Source: Paraphoma chrysanthemicola
Taxonomy: Eukaryota > Ascomycota > Dothideomycetes > Pleosporales > Phaeosphaeriaceae
Direction of reading: 5' to 3'
Length of the DNA: 64,000 nt
Assembly: GCA_020744225.1 (NCBI GenBank)
Contig: JAGMWG010000030.1
Span: 124,001 to 188,000, forward strand
A model generated the notes under the pieces. That model had not been told where the DNA came from. It searched no databases and saw only the letters and a program-made list of their open reading frames with translations. Position 1 is the stretch's first letter, and every line of letters starts with the position of its first letter. Of this stretch, positions 1-10,199 are shown piece after piece. Made by a program: the position numbers and the translations under genes.

Positions 1-2692
1 TGCAGCGCAGCTCAAAGTAGAATAACAAAGCGATCATAGAAAGCGCCAATTCGTCGATCGGACGGTGGGATTCAAAGTACGATTGAGCTACTTCGGCTAG
101 GCTGTTTATAGCACTGGCGTCTGCAAGGTCGGGAGGCTGACCGTCAAGTGGGAGATTGAAGCGACGGAACCAGCCGTCGATCTCTCCGACGTCGTCCGAA
201 TACGAAGCATCCATCATCTGAAGCATGCTGGCAAAATGCTTATCGCCATCGAAGTTCTCTTTCCAGTAGTGCCGAGCCGCCTGGTACAAAGAATTGTTGC
301 CGCACTTACCGGATCCGACTTTGGCGTCATGAGCGTTGCTCTCTTTGCTGATTCCTGTGCCAACAGACACGAATTGGTCCGGTCTCCTGAGCCCCGGCGC
401 TATCTTGCGAGCCTCTTGCCATGCCAGTAAGCTGGGATTATTGCTGCTGAGACCGCCATCCATGAATCTTCCGTGTTCGTTGATGCTTTTTGGAGTGAAG
501 TACCTTGGTTTGCGTCAGTCTAAACCAAAAGTTCAATGTGAGTCCATCTTACAACGGGGCTGCAGATGCACCGCGCATGCTTGTCTACCATGTAAGTCCA
601 TATTTGTGCACAATTAATTTCCAGACTTACGCGTCTTTGACGGAGATCTCGTCACAAGGTCCGCTAGACCGTAACGATCGATAGGTCGCTCGTTGCTGTG
701 TATCTACGCATGTTTTCTCACCGACGCCGTTGTAGCTGGTAATAACGCAGGTTTCGAGGCTATCGAGATTGACAACAGGAAACCCTGTTCGCGCCCCTAT
801 GGCTGTCATGTACGGGTGATCGAGCATTGTGGCCTTACCAAAGATTTCGTCAAGAGCCCCATCAATGTCTTCGGCGGGATACCAACCTTTCCGACAAGCT
901 GCCAAAAGCGAGTATGCAGAATCAATTGGGCGGAAGCCAAGGCGAGTGCGTCCCTGGAAAACACGTGAAGACAACGCTTTGAACACATCAAAAGCCTCAC
1001 CCACTTCCATGCCAAGTCCATATAGAGCCAAATTAACCATACAACCTGGGATGGTTAAAAGATTGAAAAGAAAAGGCTGCAGTACTTACCTGAGCTCGTA
1101 CCAAAGCTGAGGTCGAAGAGCTCCTGAATCGGAATAGAGGAGGAGATCACACTGCCGACAGCTCGTTGCAAGGCACGGAGAAACTGAATGGGTATCACGG
1201 CTCGAATACCACCACCATCGATAGCAAGCACTCTCAAGCCTGCAGTAGCTGGCCTGACCCGAACTCGAAGGTGGGAAGGTGTTGCACAAAGAGGACACTC
1301 GGACATTTGATAGAGGTTGGGGTTCACTGCTGTCGAACGACCAAATTCCATGCAGCACTCCTCGCACAGTACATGCTGGCACCAGAACTTATGCTCTGGG
1401 GCTCTTGTGAGACAGGCTAGGCAGGACCTGTGTGTTATGCGTCGGGACAGCCACTCCCTGAATTCCCCGAGCACGCGAGAGCGACTTCTGTCTCTACTTG
1501 ACCAGCTTCTCTCTAGAAACTGCGTTTCAATTCGCTTGACGAGCCCAGCACGGAGTATGATTACCTCCTCGAGCTTGCCAAACGTAAGAGCTTTGTTCTC
1601 TATGCTGGCGCTACAGGCCGACCTATAATGTGTTGCAAAGACATCAGCAGGAGCGAATCCTGACCCTGGTTAGCAATGTTCTGCTCTGACAAATCGCCAG
1701 CACCAACCATGGACGTCTTTTGTATAGTTGTCGAGCCTTAGACATTCAGCAATGAACGGGGCTGCGAATTGAGTCAGTTCTTCATATGAACGCACGCTAT
1801 CGAGCAAGTCTGCCACGTGGTCGCCTACGCTGGACGAGACAGGGCGATGCAATCGCGACGCAACAAGCATATCAAAGGGCTCTGACCCTGAGGTGATGAG
1901 ATGGTCACAAGCGTGACTGAACAAGCTCTCCATGTGAACAGCGCTGAAGAGGGTACGGTGACGCATACAGTCCTCGCGACTGTAACTCACTTCACTACGA
2001 ATGCGATCCTGAAGGGTCTGCTGTTGATCTAGACCATGTACGGAGACTCGGCGGAGCAAGCTTATGGTTTCTTGGTCGAGGGCTTGGAAAAGCTCAAGTA
2101 AACCCTTCTGAATATCAATTGTACGACGTGTCTCCCCAGGAGCAGCAACAATAAGGAGGCGGGGCTGATGACCCATGCCACGATGCACTTCGCTCCAATC
2201 GCGCAGACGGTTTGCTGTGCGCTGCGAGCTTTCGCCTGCCGTTATAAAGAAGCACACTAGCTGAGCAAAAGGCTGCAGAATCCTACGGAACAATGCGCCG
2301 GCGTTCAATTCAGAAGAAGCACCTGGCCATTGCAGCTCACGTATAGCATGGGTGTGACACGGCGCCATGACCGACTCAGGCTCGGTCATATTAAAGGTCT
2401 CAACACAGCCATGGGCCACCAATATCGGGCACTCGTTGAACGCTGAGTTGTGGTCCAGTTCTAGTTGAAGACCTCCGTGAGGCCCGGCATCATAACCCTT
2501 TCGAGATCTGGGGACAAGGCCATGTAACCGCTTAGGATCATCCAAGTTGCCCGTGAGCACAACAAGGCTTGGGTACTTCTTTTCGGGCGTGTCAAGTCTC
2601 GAAACAATGTCGTAGAACGCACTTGTTTGCCGTAATGTTACCTGCTCATTCTTATAGAATGATATCCATGAGTTATGGTTGCAACTCAGCAT
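1..2692 (-). CDS. Patatin-like phospholipase with RING-like zinc motif (multi-exon, 3' end cut by window edge)
   Basis: Patatins are Ser-Asp dyad lipid acyl hydrolases. On the minus strand I can follow a long N-terminal region (2692 to about 1711), an intron of about 40 nt ending near 1670, then a Cys/His-rich stretch (CLACL ... CQHVLCEEC ... CPLC) that looks like a RING-type zinc site. Next come the oxyanion motif DGGGIR and the nucleophile motif GTSSG, split by a 44-nt intron (1046-1089, GTAAGT...CAG), with the frame continuing as CMVNLALYG. A further intron begins after the residues ISVKDA near 627. The next exon (about 590 to 1) contains the catalytic DGG motif (DGGLSSNNP) and runs off the left edge. 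The stops between open stretches are explained by introns, so this is one gene. In fungi patatin domains also serve as effector domains of NLR receptors; no NACHT domain is visible here. The exact start (2692 or an upstream exon) is uncertain. Confidence 0.8.
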
Positions 2693-3990
2693 GACTCAAT
2701 TGGGGGTGGTAAGATCGAGCGTGCTTCAGGTACGCAACTGCGATGCTCAAAGCCAGAAAGACCGAGCTGACACGTCTTTTATATCGGCAGAGCTTGTCAT
2801 CAGAAGTGACATAGCACAGGGACTTGTTGTCCGCGACCTGGAACGCAGTCGTCTCAGGGAGGTCAGCGGTCACCGCTGTGGACAAATATAGCAACATCCA
2901 TGCTTGCAACGGGAATCTAGGTGCAGCGGAGACCAGTCGGTGCAAATTTTTGGAACAAGTCAAGTGGAGCTACAGTAGTAGCGCCCACTATCCTTGAACA
3001 TTCTTCGCTGTTCGCAAATCTGATTTTTCGTGTAAGAATGACCTGCTGCACATTTAGTAAATTATGGCGGTTGCTAATTTCATCAGCCCTGCCTACGTAG
3101 GCTTACGCAGCTGCCAGATAGCTTTTGCAGCAGTATACTGTGCTCGACTTCTGTGATTCCTATGTCATAGGCACAGGATGCAGATTTACACCTTCAGCAC
3201 CCAATCTGTAGTACACTACTGCACACTAAGCAGAGACTATCTCCTACAGGCATCAAACTCAAATAAAGATAAGAGGCAGACATCTGGGAAGACGGTACGC
3301 AAGGTGGAATGGATTGTGGGATGAGGAACTGTGTCGTGTATCTGCCACTAGTTCTCAGCCGCATAGACCTACTAGCTATATAAGCTATTGCAGGACACCC
3401 AAGAGTCGCCCACCGTACTTTATCTGCTCTGAATACCATCACAATATGGGTGATCGCCATCAAGAATACAAGCGGGTATCAACCGTCCGAAGGGGCAGTG
3501 TTCCACCATTCCATGCCATATAATCCTGCCGCGACTGCTTTAGATACAACTTCGCGTTTGAGATCCGCGCACTTGGGGGCTATGAGAGCCATCGAGCTCT
3601 AGGGTTGAGTGCCGATGGTGTGGAACTGTACATTCTTCGGAAGTCTGTACAGCATCTCTACAGCGTCCAAGATGTTCGGATTTGGCGTGACAACAACACA
3701 CGACCACGGTGACCTTGTTTCTGTGTATTCTCCGCTTACGGTGTTTTGATGGGTGATGAGACCCTGGACGGCGGGAGTATGATTGGACGGGCTGGATGTC
3801 AGAGCTGTCATACTTTGGTGTCGTGTTATGGAATAATTTTGCGAGGAACAACATGCTTGGGTGTGCCAAGGTGAGCTTTTATGTCAGAAGAAAAGTAGCG
3901 CATAGATCCACCAAGTCTTCTCATGCTGATTCGCTATCTAAATACTCTTCAAGAAGCAAAATGAGCAGCTCTCGTCTAAGTGGGAGCGGC
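2693..3990. other. Intergenic stretch, no supported gene
   Basis: Only short open frames on both strands with no recognisable domain. A 70-codon minus-strand frame at 3599-3811 has protein-like composition but no start context or partner exon that I can defend. Confidence 0.4.
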
Positions 3991-3999
3991 TTTGACGAC

Positions 4000-4227
4000 T
4001 CAGCGTGCCTGCGTAATCGAATTGTGTCTGTCATCCGGCCGCTTGTACAACCTGGATGTCAATAGCTGAAATGCGAATACAAGGCTCACCAGGACAGTTA
4101 CATATTTTGCGAAAGTGGATCTTGGTCCCAATAGGCAGTAAGCCTCCTCATCACAGTCTCGTTGCCTGACATATTGGTTGTCATTAGTATTCCCTTCCTC
4201 GAGTGCAGCATACCGTAGATCGGTCAT
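4000..4227 (-). CDS. Possible membrane-anchored small protein or 5' exon
   Basis: A minus-strand frame starts ATG at 4227 with an N-terminal polar stretch (begins MTDLRYAALEEG) followed by one hydrophobic segment (YVTVLVSLVFAFQLL) and a basic tail. This layout, a short cytosolic head followed by one transmembrane helix, is typical of many fungal single-pass proteins, including the N-terminus of UstYa/DUF3328 proteins. The diagnostic HxxHC motifs of that family were not found downstream, so I do not assign it. The frame may continue through an intron below 4015. Confidence 0.3.
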   Translation of the reverse strand: MTDLRYAALEEGNTNDNQYVRQRDCDEEAYCLLGPRSTFAKYVTVLVSLVFAFQLLTSRLYKRPDDRHNSITQAR

Positions 4228-4534
4228 CGCTCGATATGTACTCCAGTGTACACATAGCGAGCTTGCCGTCTGGATCAAAGATGACATCCATTACAAGGCC
4301 AAGGTGGCGACGTGTAAAAGCCAAATCAGATGGTTTTGTTCCCACATCATGCGCGCTTCGCAGCATACGGCTGTGTGCTAAGACACAGCATCTTGTTGTG
4401 GAGAAGTCGAGCCAGTATATTCTGCTTACAATATGCATTGGCAAACTCGCTGGTACTGTATTCACCATCAATTTATGTTTGTAGCGGCCAATTGAATCGA
4501 GGCGAACTGATACTCACAGTCAGCAAGTCATCAA

Positions 4535-5113
4535 TTGTGTGACAAACAAAACATGGTTTCCCTCCCACCCCGATTTCTTGATAAGTGTGTCATTTGGAGC
4601 GACAAGATAGCTACATATAAGCTAGCTTCCAATGATGCCCTGCATATACGGCGAATAGCTCCGCGACCAAGCACCATGGACAAACGCAATGTTTCCACGA
4701 AAGATCCAGCCAAATCACTCGAATCTCACGATAGCCAGCGGCTCAAAGACTCAACGTCCGGCAAGGCGATCAAGGAGCTCCTGAAGCTGTTAGATAGCAT
4801 CTTTTCCATTCTTCATGACCTTACGCCAGAAGAAGCTGCAGCGGTAATCGAAAGTATTGATTCTCGTATCATAAGAACTCTGTTATGGAAGGGCATGGAA
4901 GCAGCTCGACGACAAGATATGCTTATGACACTAGATGAGGAAAAGGCAGAAAAGATCTCGGCAGAGGTGGAACTTTTCGAAGACTTTGAAAATGACAAGG
5001 AGATCGAGTTCACTGAAGATGTGCAGCATCCACTTCCGGATGACTTCCCATGGGATAAGTTTGCGGATTACTGCCTGATACGGGCCAAGGGGAAACGAAA
5101 TAAGATTGGCTGA
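4535..5113 (+). CDS. Hypothetical acidic protein
   Basis: Single open frame of 192 codons; an internal ATG at 4678 (MDKRNV) gives a 144-residue alternative start. The C-terminal two thirds are rich in Glu, Asp and Lys with helical leucine spacing (for example KELLKLLDSIFSIL and EKAEKISAEVELFEDF), so a helical or coiled-coil protein is likely. There is no signal peptide or membrane segment and I do not recognise the family. Amino-acid composition is protein-like over the whole length, which is why I call it a gene rather than a chance frame. Confidence 0.5.
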   Translation: MCDKQNMVSLPPRFLDKCVIWSDKIATYKLASNDALHIRRIAPRPSTMDKRNVSTKDPAKSLESHDSQRLKDSTSGKAIKELLKLLDSIFSILHDLTPEEAAAVIESIDSRIIRTLLWKGMEAARRQDMLMTLDEEKAEKISAEVELFEDFENDKEIEFTEDVQHPLPDDFPWDKFADYCLIRAKGKRNKIG

Positions 5114-6288
5114 CTAAAGACACCCGTTATTCCCACAGCGTACAGAATAGTGAAGGATTCAAGGTGCAGATCAATGTTATGTTGCACCAAGTCAAGAATG
5201 CGTTGTCTCAAGTTTACTAAGCTTTCGTGACGTTATATATGCGAGCTTTCTACACGAATAACTTAGAAGCATTCTTTCCAGCCGAGCACCTCACTACAGT
5301 AATAGTTCGGATAATGATTCCATTTGATCAACGTTTCAATTGATGCTTTGTATTTATGAGCCAGTTTTTAACAGTGTTAAGTGTTGGCGAACATTCCAAT
5401 CATACGCCATTGATCGATACCAGCTCTGAGCATGCTAGAGCAAACATCATAATTAGAAGGCTAAAGTTAGACACTATTCTGTCGATTGAGATTGATTACA
5501 ATGCATCGTAGTGCATCGTAAGGTTTCTAAGACCTTGTGCGCACAGGCGCGGGTTCACCGGTCCCATTTAAGTTTTACTGTGCGCAATTCACGACCACCT
5601 CTTTTTTGCGCCAATGTTAGGGCTGAAAGCACCTGACCGGATACACCGTCACGTCGTGCTGCCCAGCTCGGCTCATAGTGAAAGTACAAAGAGGTCTCGC
5701 AGTCCGAATATCCCGACTGGACTGCCTTCCAGAATGACGGGTTTATCGATCACACCTCGTTTGACACGATCACGAGCTCATGTTGAATACAGTTCCCAAA
5801 GTCGTCTTACCCTTTCAGATCGTTAAAGATGCGGAGATGGCTTAAGTTACAGTACATCGACCGTCTGAAAGATTGGTGCAAAGTGCGAGCGTGCTAGAAG
5901 AATAAGTTAGAGCAGGTTCTCTCAATGACTCAAAGTAGGTGTAAAATCAGTGAAGGGTAGCGGTAGAATAAGGGGATAGCTGGCGTGGCTACGGTCATTG
6001 TGAGGATTATCAATTTACTCATGTTTATTACACTATGGCTACCGATTAGCTCCGTCATACTTCTTCCTGAGGCGTTGCTTATGCGTCTGTTGATCGATGG
6101 AGTACTCCGCCTCGTAATCTGCGTCATCTAAATTGGTTGACTACTCGCTCTTGACAGTCTTACCGTCATCATGAACAAGCAAATCTCCTGCTCATACGGT
6201 AACACTTGACTTTCTTCATAGAAAACCGCTGCGCCAACGCTACGAGCAAGCAAGCTTCATCTGCGCTGACATACTGTAGACGTCCTTG
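5114..6288. other. Intergenic stretch, nothing seen
   Basis: AT-richer DNA with only short frames on both strands; no domain, tandem repeat or transposon end recognised. Confidence 0.4.
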
Positions 6289-7266
6289 TCACTTACGCAA
6301 GCAGGGTGTAACCTGTGATTGAGCGGCAGATGGGGTGCGTTGCATACCATTCAAGCCGAAGTTTGTTAGCGATGTCAGCGCGAGGGGGTCAGTTGTTATA
6401 GCGCCGCGCGATTTGAAGTCAGGTACTGCGGATGACATAGGGTCCTGTTGGGCTAGAAGTTGGTCGACATGGTTAGACTGTAGGGACGACACAATGTCAA
6501 CGTCGGCACACGAGACGTAGTACTCGTCTTTCCCAATGGGGTAATTAGGATCAGCTTCAGCGGCAGTCGGCCACTGCCACACCCAGTACAGCGTGTAAGG
6601 CTCATCTATCCGGACGACTGTTGGCAACGTGACGTCAGTCTCACATAACAGCTCATGCTCCGAGCCTGGCTGTCCAGCCACCGGATTGGGCGTTCGCGCC
6701 TTGCGCTCGTTGGCGAGCGGTGCGTTACTAAGCTGGTAGCACCGTCCGTCATCAAAGTCCTGGGCGGCCAGGAGCAGACCACGGCGGTCACCACCCGAGC
6801 CATCACGGGTCCACTGCAAGACATCGACGACTTTCTCATCGCTGCGCGGCTCTTGCGTCCCAAACACGAATACCGTACCACCATTCTTTGGTTTTCCCAG
6901 GAGATTGCGGCCGCCTCCGGGTATCGTGACGTGGCCATTTTCAGCGTACCTTAATGCGATTGTACCGCCAGGCAGAGCCTGCAGCCGCGGGAATCTTGGC
7001 ATCTGACTCGGCGTACGTTGTGACGGATGACAAAGCAGATTACCCGAGTTCACAAATGTCGGCGACTGACTCGAAGGAGGAAGCAGCCAATTGTTTGCGC
7101 TTTGGTCAAACCCTGCTCTACCCTTGTCTGCAAAGCCGCGTGGGTAGCCGAACCTGTAGAACGTCCCGTTTGGCGCGATATTCGACAACTGTTCCAACCA
7201 CGAGTGCGAATGCGCTCGCTCTAAGCACAGGAGTAGAACTATCGCGATACCTGTACTATGTAGCAT
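6289..7266 (-). CDS. Secreted LPMO-like DUF7492 family protein
   Basis: The start at 7266 begins a clear signal peptide (MLHSTGIAIVLLLCLERAHS). Predicted cleavage leaves a mature protein beginning HSWLEQ, that is, with histidine at position 1, as in copper LPMOs. Family-typical segments follow in order: IAPNGTF and GYPRG, ALRYAENGHVTIPGG (candidate second copper His), FDDGRCYQ, then YTLYWVWQWPT and the Cys-containing strand VSCADVDI. These match what I know of fungal DUF7492 proteins, secreted and LPMO-like in fold, with substrate unproven. The open frame ends at 6289, but a GTAAGT donor overlaps the last codons (about 6284-6291), so a short 3' exon may replace the final residues. An in-frame upstream ATG at 7434 would bury the signal peptide and is rejected. 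Confidence 0.8.
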   Translation of the reverse strand: MLHSTGIAIVLLLCLERAHSHSWLEQLSNIAPNGTFYRFGYPRGFADKGRAGFDQSANNWLLPPSSQSPTFVNSGNLLCHPSQRTPSQMPRFPRLQALPGGTIALRYAENGHVTIPGGGRNLLGKPKNGGTVFVFGTQEPRSDEKVVDVLQWTRDGSGGDRRGLLLAAQDFDDGRCYQLSNAPLANERKARTPNPVAGQPGSEHELLCETDVTLPTVVRIDEPYTLYWVWQWPTAAEADPNYPIGKDEYYVSCADVDIVSSLQSNHVDQLLAQQDPMSSAVPDFKSRGAITTDPLALTSLTNFGLNGMQRTPSAAQSQVTPCLRK

Positions 7267-7434
7267 GGTGGATGTTGTGTAAAAGTCACTAGATGTGTCG
7301 GAAATGATTTCATTTATTCTGCCTTGCCCGCTCGCTGACCTGTCAGCAGAAGGTAGCCAGTCAGTCGTTCCGTGCTTGATTGATGTGGCAAGGTCATCCA
7401 CCCGAGGAGCGGACGCACGCAACCGAGAGGACAA

Positions 7435-8150
7435 ACGACCACTTGACCATGGGTACTGTACTCAATCTTCGTGCAGTGAACTTGAAAAGCAAAGACCTCT
7501 TTCCAAGATCAATCATTTCGTTGACGCTTTTCACGCTGTGCTGTTTCCCTACCTCTGCTTCTTCAATTCTAAGACGACCAGTTGATGTTTTGGAAGAAAG
7601 AGACAGTAATAGTATCCCTTGAGCCTCACTGGACCAATAGCTTTGAATCCCTGCTCAGAGAGTTTCTCCGTGCCTTCACCGTGGTGAAACGAATCAAGTG
7701 CGCCATGTACATTCCCACAGTAATTTACAGCTAACCTAAAAAATGTTTGTATTTCTTGTTCTTAACTTAGCTTAATGAGTGAGTTTCGCTGCCTGATTGT
7801 TCATTCCAGCCGTGCGGATCAATTCAGACTTCAAGAAGATGACAAACGTGCTCATCAGCTTCATCTTAGTAAGTTAATCACTCTCGCAGGACGGGCTCAG
7901 CTTTGTAGGACATCAACAATGGAAAGTTGGTCAAACAGAAGAGGTGCACTCGAAGTTAATTTTGTCAAAATTCATTGGAGACAGGAGTACTATACACCCT
8001 CTTTGAAAATATACTGTAACTTACATTGACTCATTCAAATAGGCCAAAGGCAGAGCGATGGAATGGGCGCGCATGTAACTTAAACGGTAACTTATTGAGT
8101 ACACGATCTACCTCAAACCTTACGCGGATGTGTCCACATGCTCGACCCTT
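7435..8150. other. Intergenic stretch, nothing seen
   Basis: No coding region supported; short frames overlap each other on both strands and have no recognisable composition or domain. Confidence 0.35.
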
Positions 8151-8783
8151 TCATGATCTGTGTCGTACTCGAAGTACCCGCATAATTTCTTCCAGCATCC
8201 TGCTCTGGTCTGCCAAGACATCCTGTAACTTTTGCAGTCGTGTAATGACAGTCTCCATAGAGTCGTTCATGCATGCATTTGTATTTGATGGTAAGGAGGA
8301 CTGCGGATCAGACGGCAATATGCCACTTAAGTCTCCAAGAGCGTCGTTGAAGTTCGATAGCCCAGAGACACTGGAAAAGATCGAAAAGGACGCAGACGAC
8401 CTTATGCTGCTTTTACACGACTCTAGAAATCCAATCTCGTTGTGGTATTGTAGTTTGTCCGGTGGCATAGTAGTATTATGCATGAGTCCTGCGTGTTGCA
8501 TCCATTCCGTCGCAGGCGGAGGCCCCATGTTCTGCAAACTCCAGTTCAGACTTGTGGAAAAGTCCACGGTATTAGTGTAGATAGCAGATAATTTGGTTTG
8601 ATATGGAGAAGCCGTCGGAAGAAAGACCAGTTCGGGTGTTGGTCTTGATGGGACACTTGTGTCTACATGTAGCATCGGCTTGTCAAGTGACATTGCCCGC
8701 CTCTTTCTTTCGGAAGCGGAGCCAGACTGTGTCTGGGGTGGATGTGGGCGTTTTTGACCTAGTGAGCCTGGTAGCGTTTGCAT
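8151..8783 (-). CDS. Hypothetical protein with basic patch and C-terminal coiled coil
   Basis: A 210-codon minus-strand frame. Near the N-terminus there is a basic patch (ERKRR) resembling a nuclear localisation signal. The middle is Ser/Thr/Pro-rich, and the C-terminus (METVITRLQKLQDVLADQ) has heptad-like spacing consistent with a coiled coil. The frame stays open upstream of the ATG as far as a likely splice acceptor (GCACAG, about 8808-8813), so an upstream exon probably exists and this may be the C-terminal part of a larger, possibly nuclear, protein. No DNA-binding domain is seen. Confidence 0.45.
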   Translation of the reverse strand: MQTLPGSLGQKRPHPPQTQSGSASERKRRAMSLDKPMLHVDTSVPSRPTPELVFLPTASPYQTKLSAIYTNTVDFSTSLNWSLQNMGPPPATEWMQHAGLMHNTTMPPDKLQYHNEIGFLESCKSSIRSSASFSIFSSVSGLSNFNDALGDLSGILPSDPQSSLPSNTNACMNDSMETVITRLQKLQDVLADQSRMLEEIMRVLRVRHRS

Positions 8784-9338
8784 ATTGCGCCGACTATCAT
8801 GGGAAAACTGTGCACCACAAATGAGTCAAGGTGGCAGGCCAGGTGCTGGTCGTTCGCACTTTACGTCAAGACTACCAGAGGGAGATTACTGTGAGCTGAG
8901 CTAAGTGCCCTTCCTCACTTGAGTTATATGGTTTTATGCACTCGCATGAAGGGCTTAAAAAAGCTGACAGCTACCGGGTCATTTCTGCTAGCTCTACGAG
9001 GTTTGTGACAAATATGCGAAACTTGGACTAACAGTAATGACTCTTGGACGCGCGTGTATGCTGACATTGTGACCATTCTGCTAGCATGGAGGCATATTGT
9101 AAGGTGTCATATGTGCCTATGGATGTCTGCATGACAATGCTTCACTGAGGATGGATCACGTAAGTTGCTCAAGCACACGACTTTCCTGATAACTTAATTA
9201 TCTATTTTTGGACTCTGGCATTAAGCTACCGTACAATGCTGTGATAGTGCGAGACCGTCGGAGACACGTGTTCTGCAGGTCAAGTGAGCGTTTTTGCGCG
9301 GACAGATACAACAATCTAACTCGATCACATTTTATGCA
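8784..9338. other. Intergenic stretch, nothing seen
   Basis: AT-rich DNA without supported frames, apart from the probable upstream exon of the preceding minus-strand gene, which I cannot place. Confidence 0.35.
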
Positions 9339-9874
9339 CTATGTAGAAGAAAAGAGGCTATTGCACTGACTTCGCAGCGCACGCCACCTGCGAACTCGTC
9401 TGTTTGATCCTTGTGACCGCTCCGGAATCGGCTTTCGAAACCGCCGCATCGATGTGCTGGACGTCTTCTTCACGCAAGCACTCGGCAAGTGCGGCGGGAT
9501 GCTACTACATGATTCATCGATATTAACGCTTGCGATAGGAAGAAGTCCATGTGACTCATATTCCCCAGTAGTCCCTTTTGCTGAAGCATGATCAGAGCAT
9601 GCACGCATGGGACATGCACCCTCGTTCATCCCAAACACGGGATCCATCAGGGGTACTCCAAACAATGGACATCTGTGCGAGAGCTTTCGCAAAGAGAGCT
9701 CAGCAACCCATTTCGGCTCAGGCCATGGTGACTCAGTCGGACTTGGGCTTCTGCTGCGACGATTGACTATGTTGTTCTGAGTGTGCTCGAGCTCCTCGGG
9801 CGGCTTTGCCAGTTCAAAGATGGCAGGTGAAAATGGTTGCTCGGTTGGTCGTGCTGGGGTAAAGCGTCAGCGGA
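9339..9874 (-). CDS. Coding-like region, hypothetical
   Basis: A minus-strand frame is open from just after a TGA at about 9877 to a stop at 9339. It has no ATG near its upstream end but has protein-like composition there (segments IFELAKPPEELEHTQNN and RRSRSPSPTESPWPEPKW). A splice acceptor feeding this frame from an upstream exon (perhaps within 9900-10197) would explain the missing start. The C-terminal third looks less protein-like. Family unknown. Confidence 0.3.
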
Positions 9875-10199
9875 TGCGATAAGTCGCATGGGCACACTCG
9901 CCCTGTGGTAATACATTGCGTACCACAGCCCACGGAAGATGGAATAGCGATGGATTGATTCAGGCCTATCGGCGTCGGAAGGACCTGGCCTTCCTGTTCT
10001 GTCATGTGGGTAGATTCATGAACCGTCTCGGCGTTGTAGTCGCTCCTTGAATCACTACGATCAGTGAGAATTTCGTACATTTCCTTCAACGCTGTGTAAT
10101 GATAGACGGGCTGTCGTCGAAGAGCGAGAAGTAATAAGCTTCCACGAGCCTTCGTTCTGAGCACCTTGAGCTCACACCACCTTGTTATGGAGCCCACAT

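Noticed and set aside
4000..4227. UstYa/DUF3328 gene
   Set aside because: The N-terminal membrane anchor pattern fits, but the HxxHC motifs were not found downstream on the minus strand.
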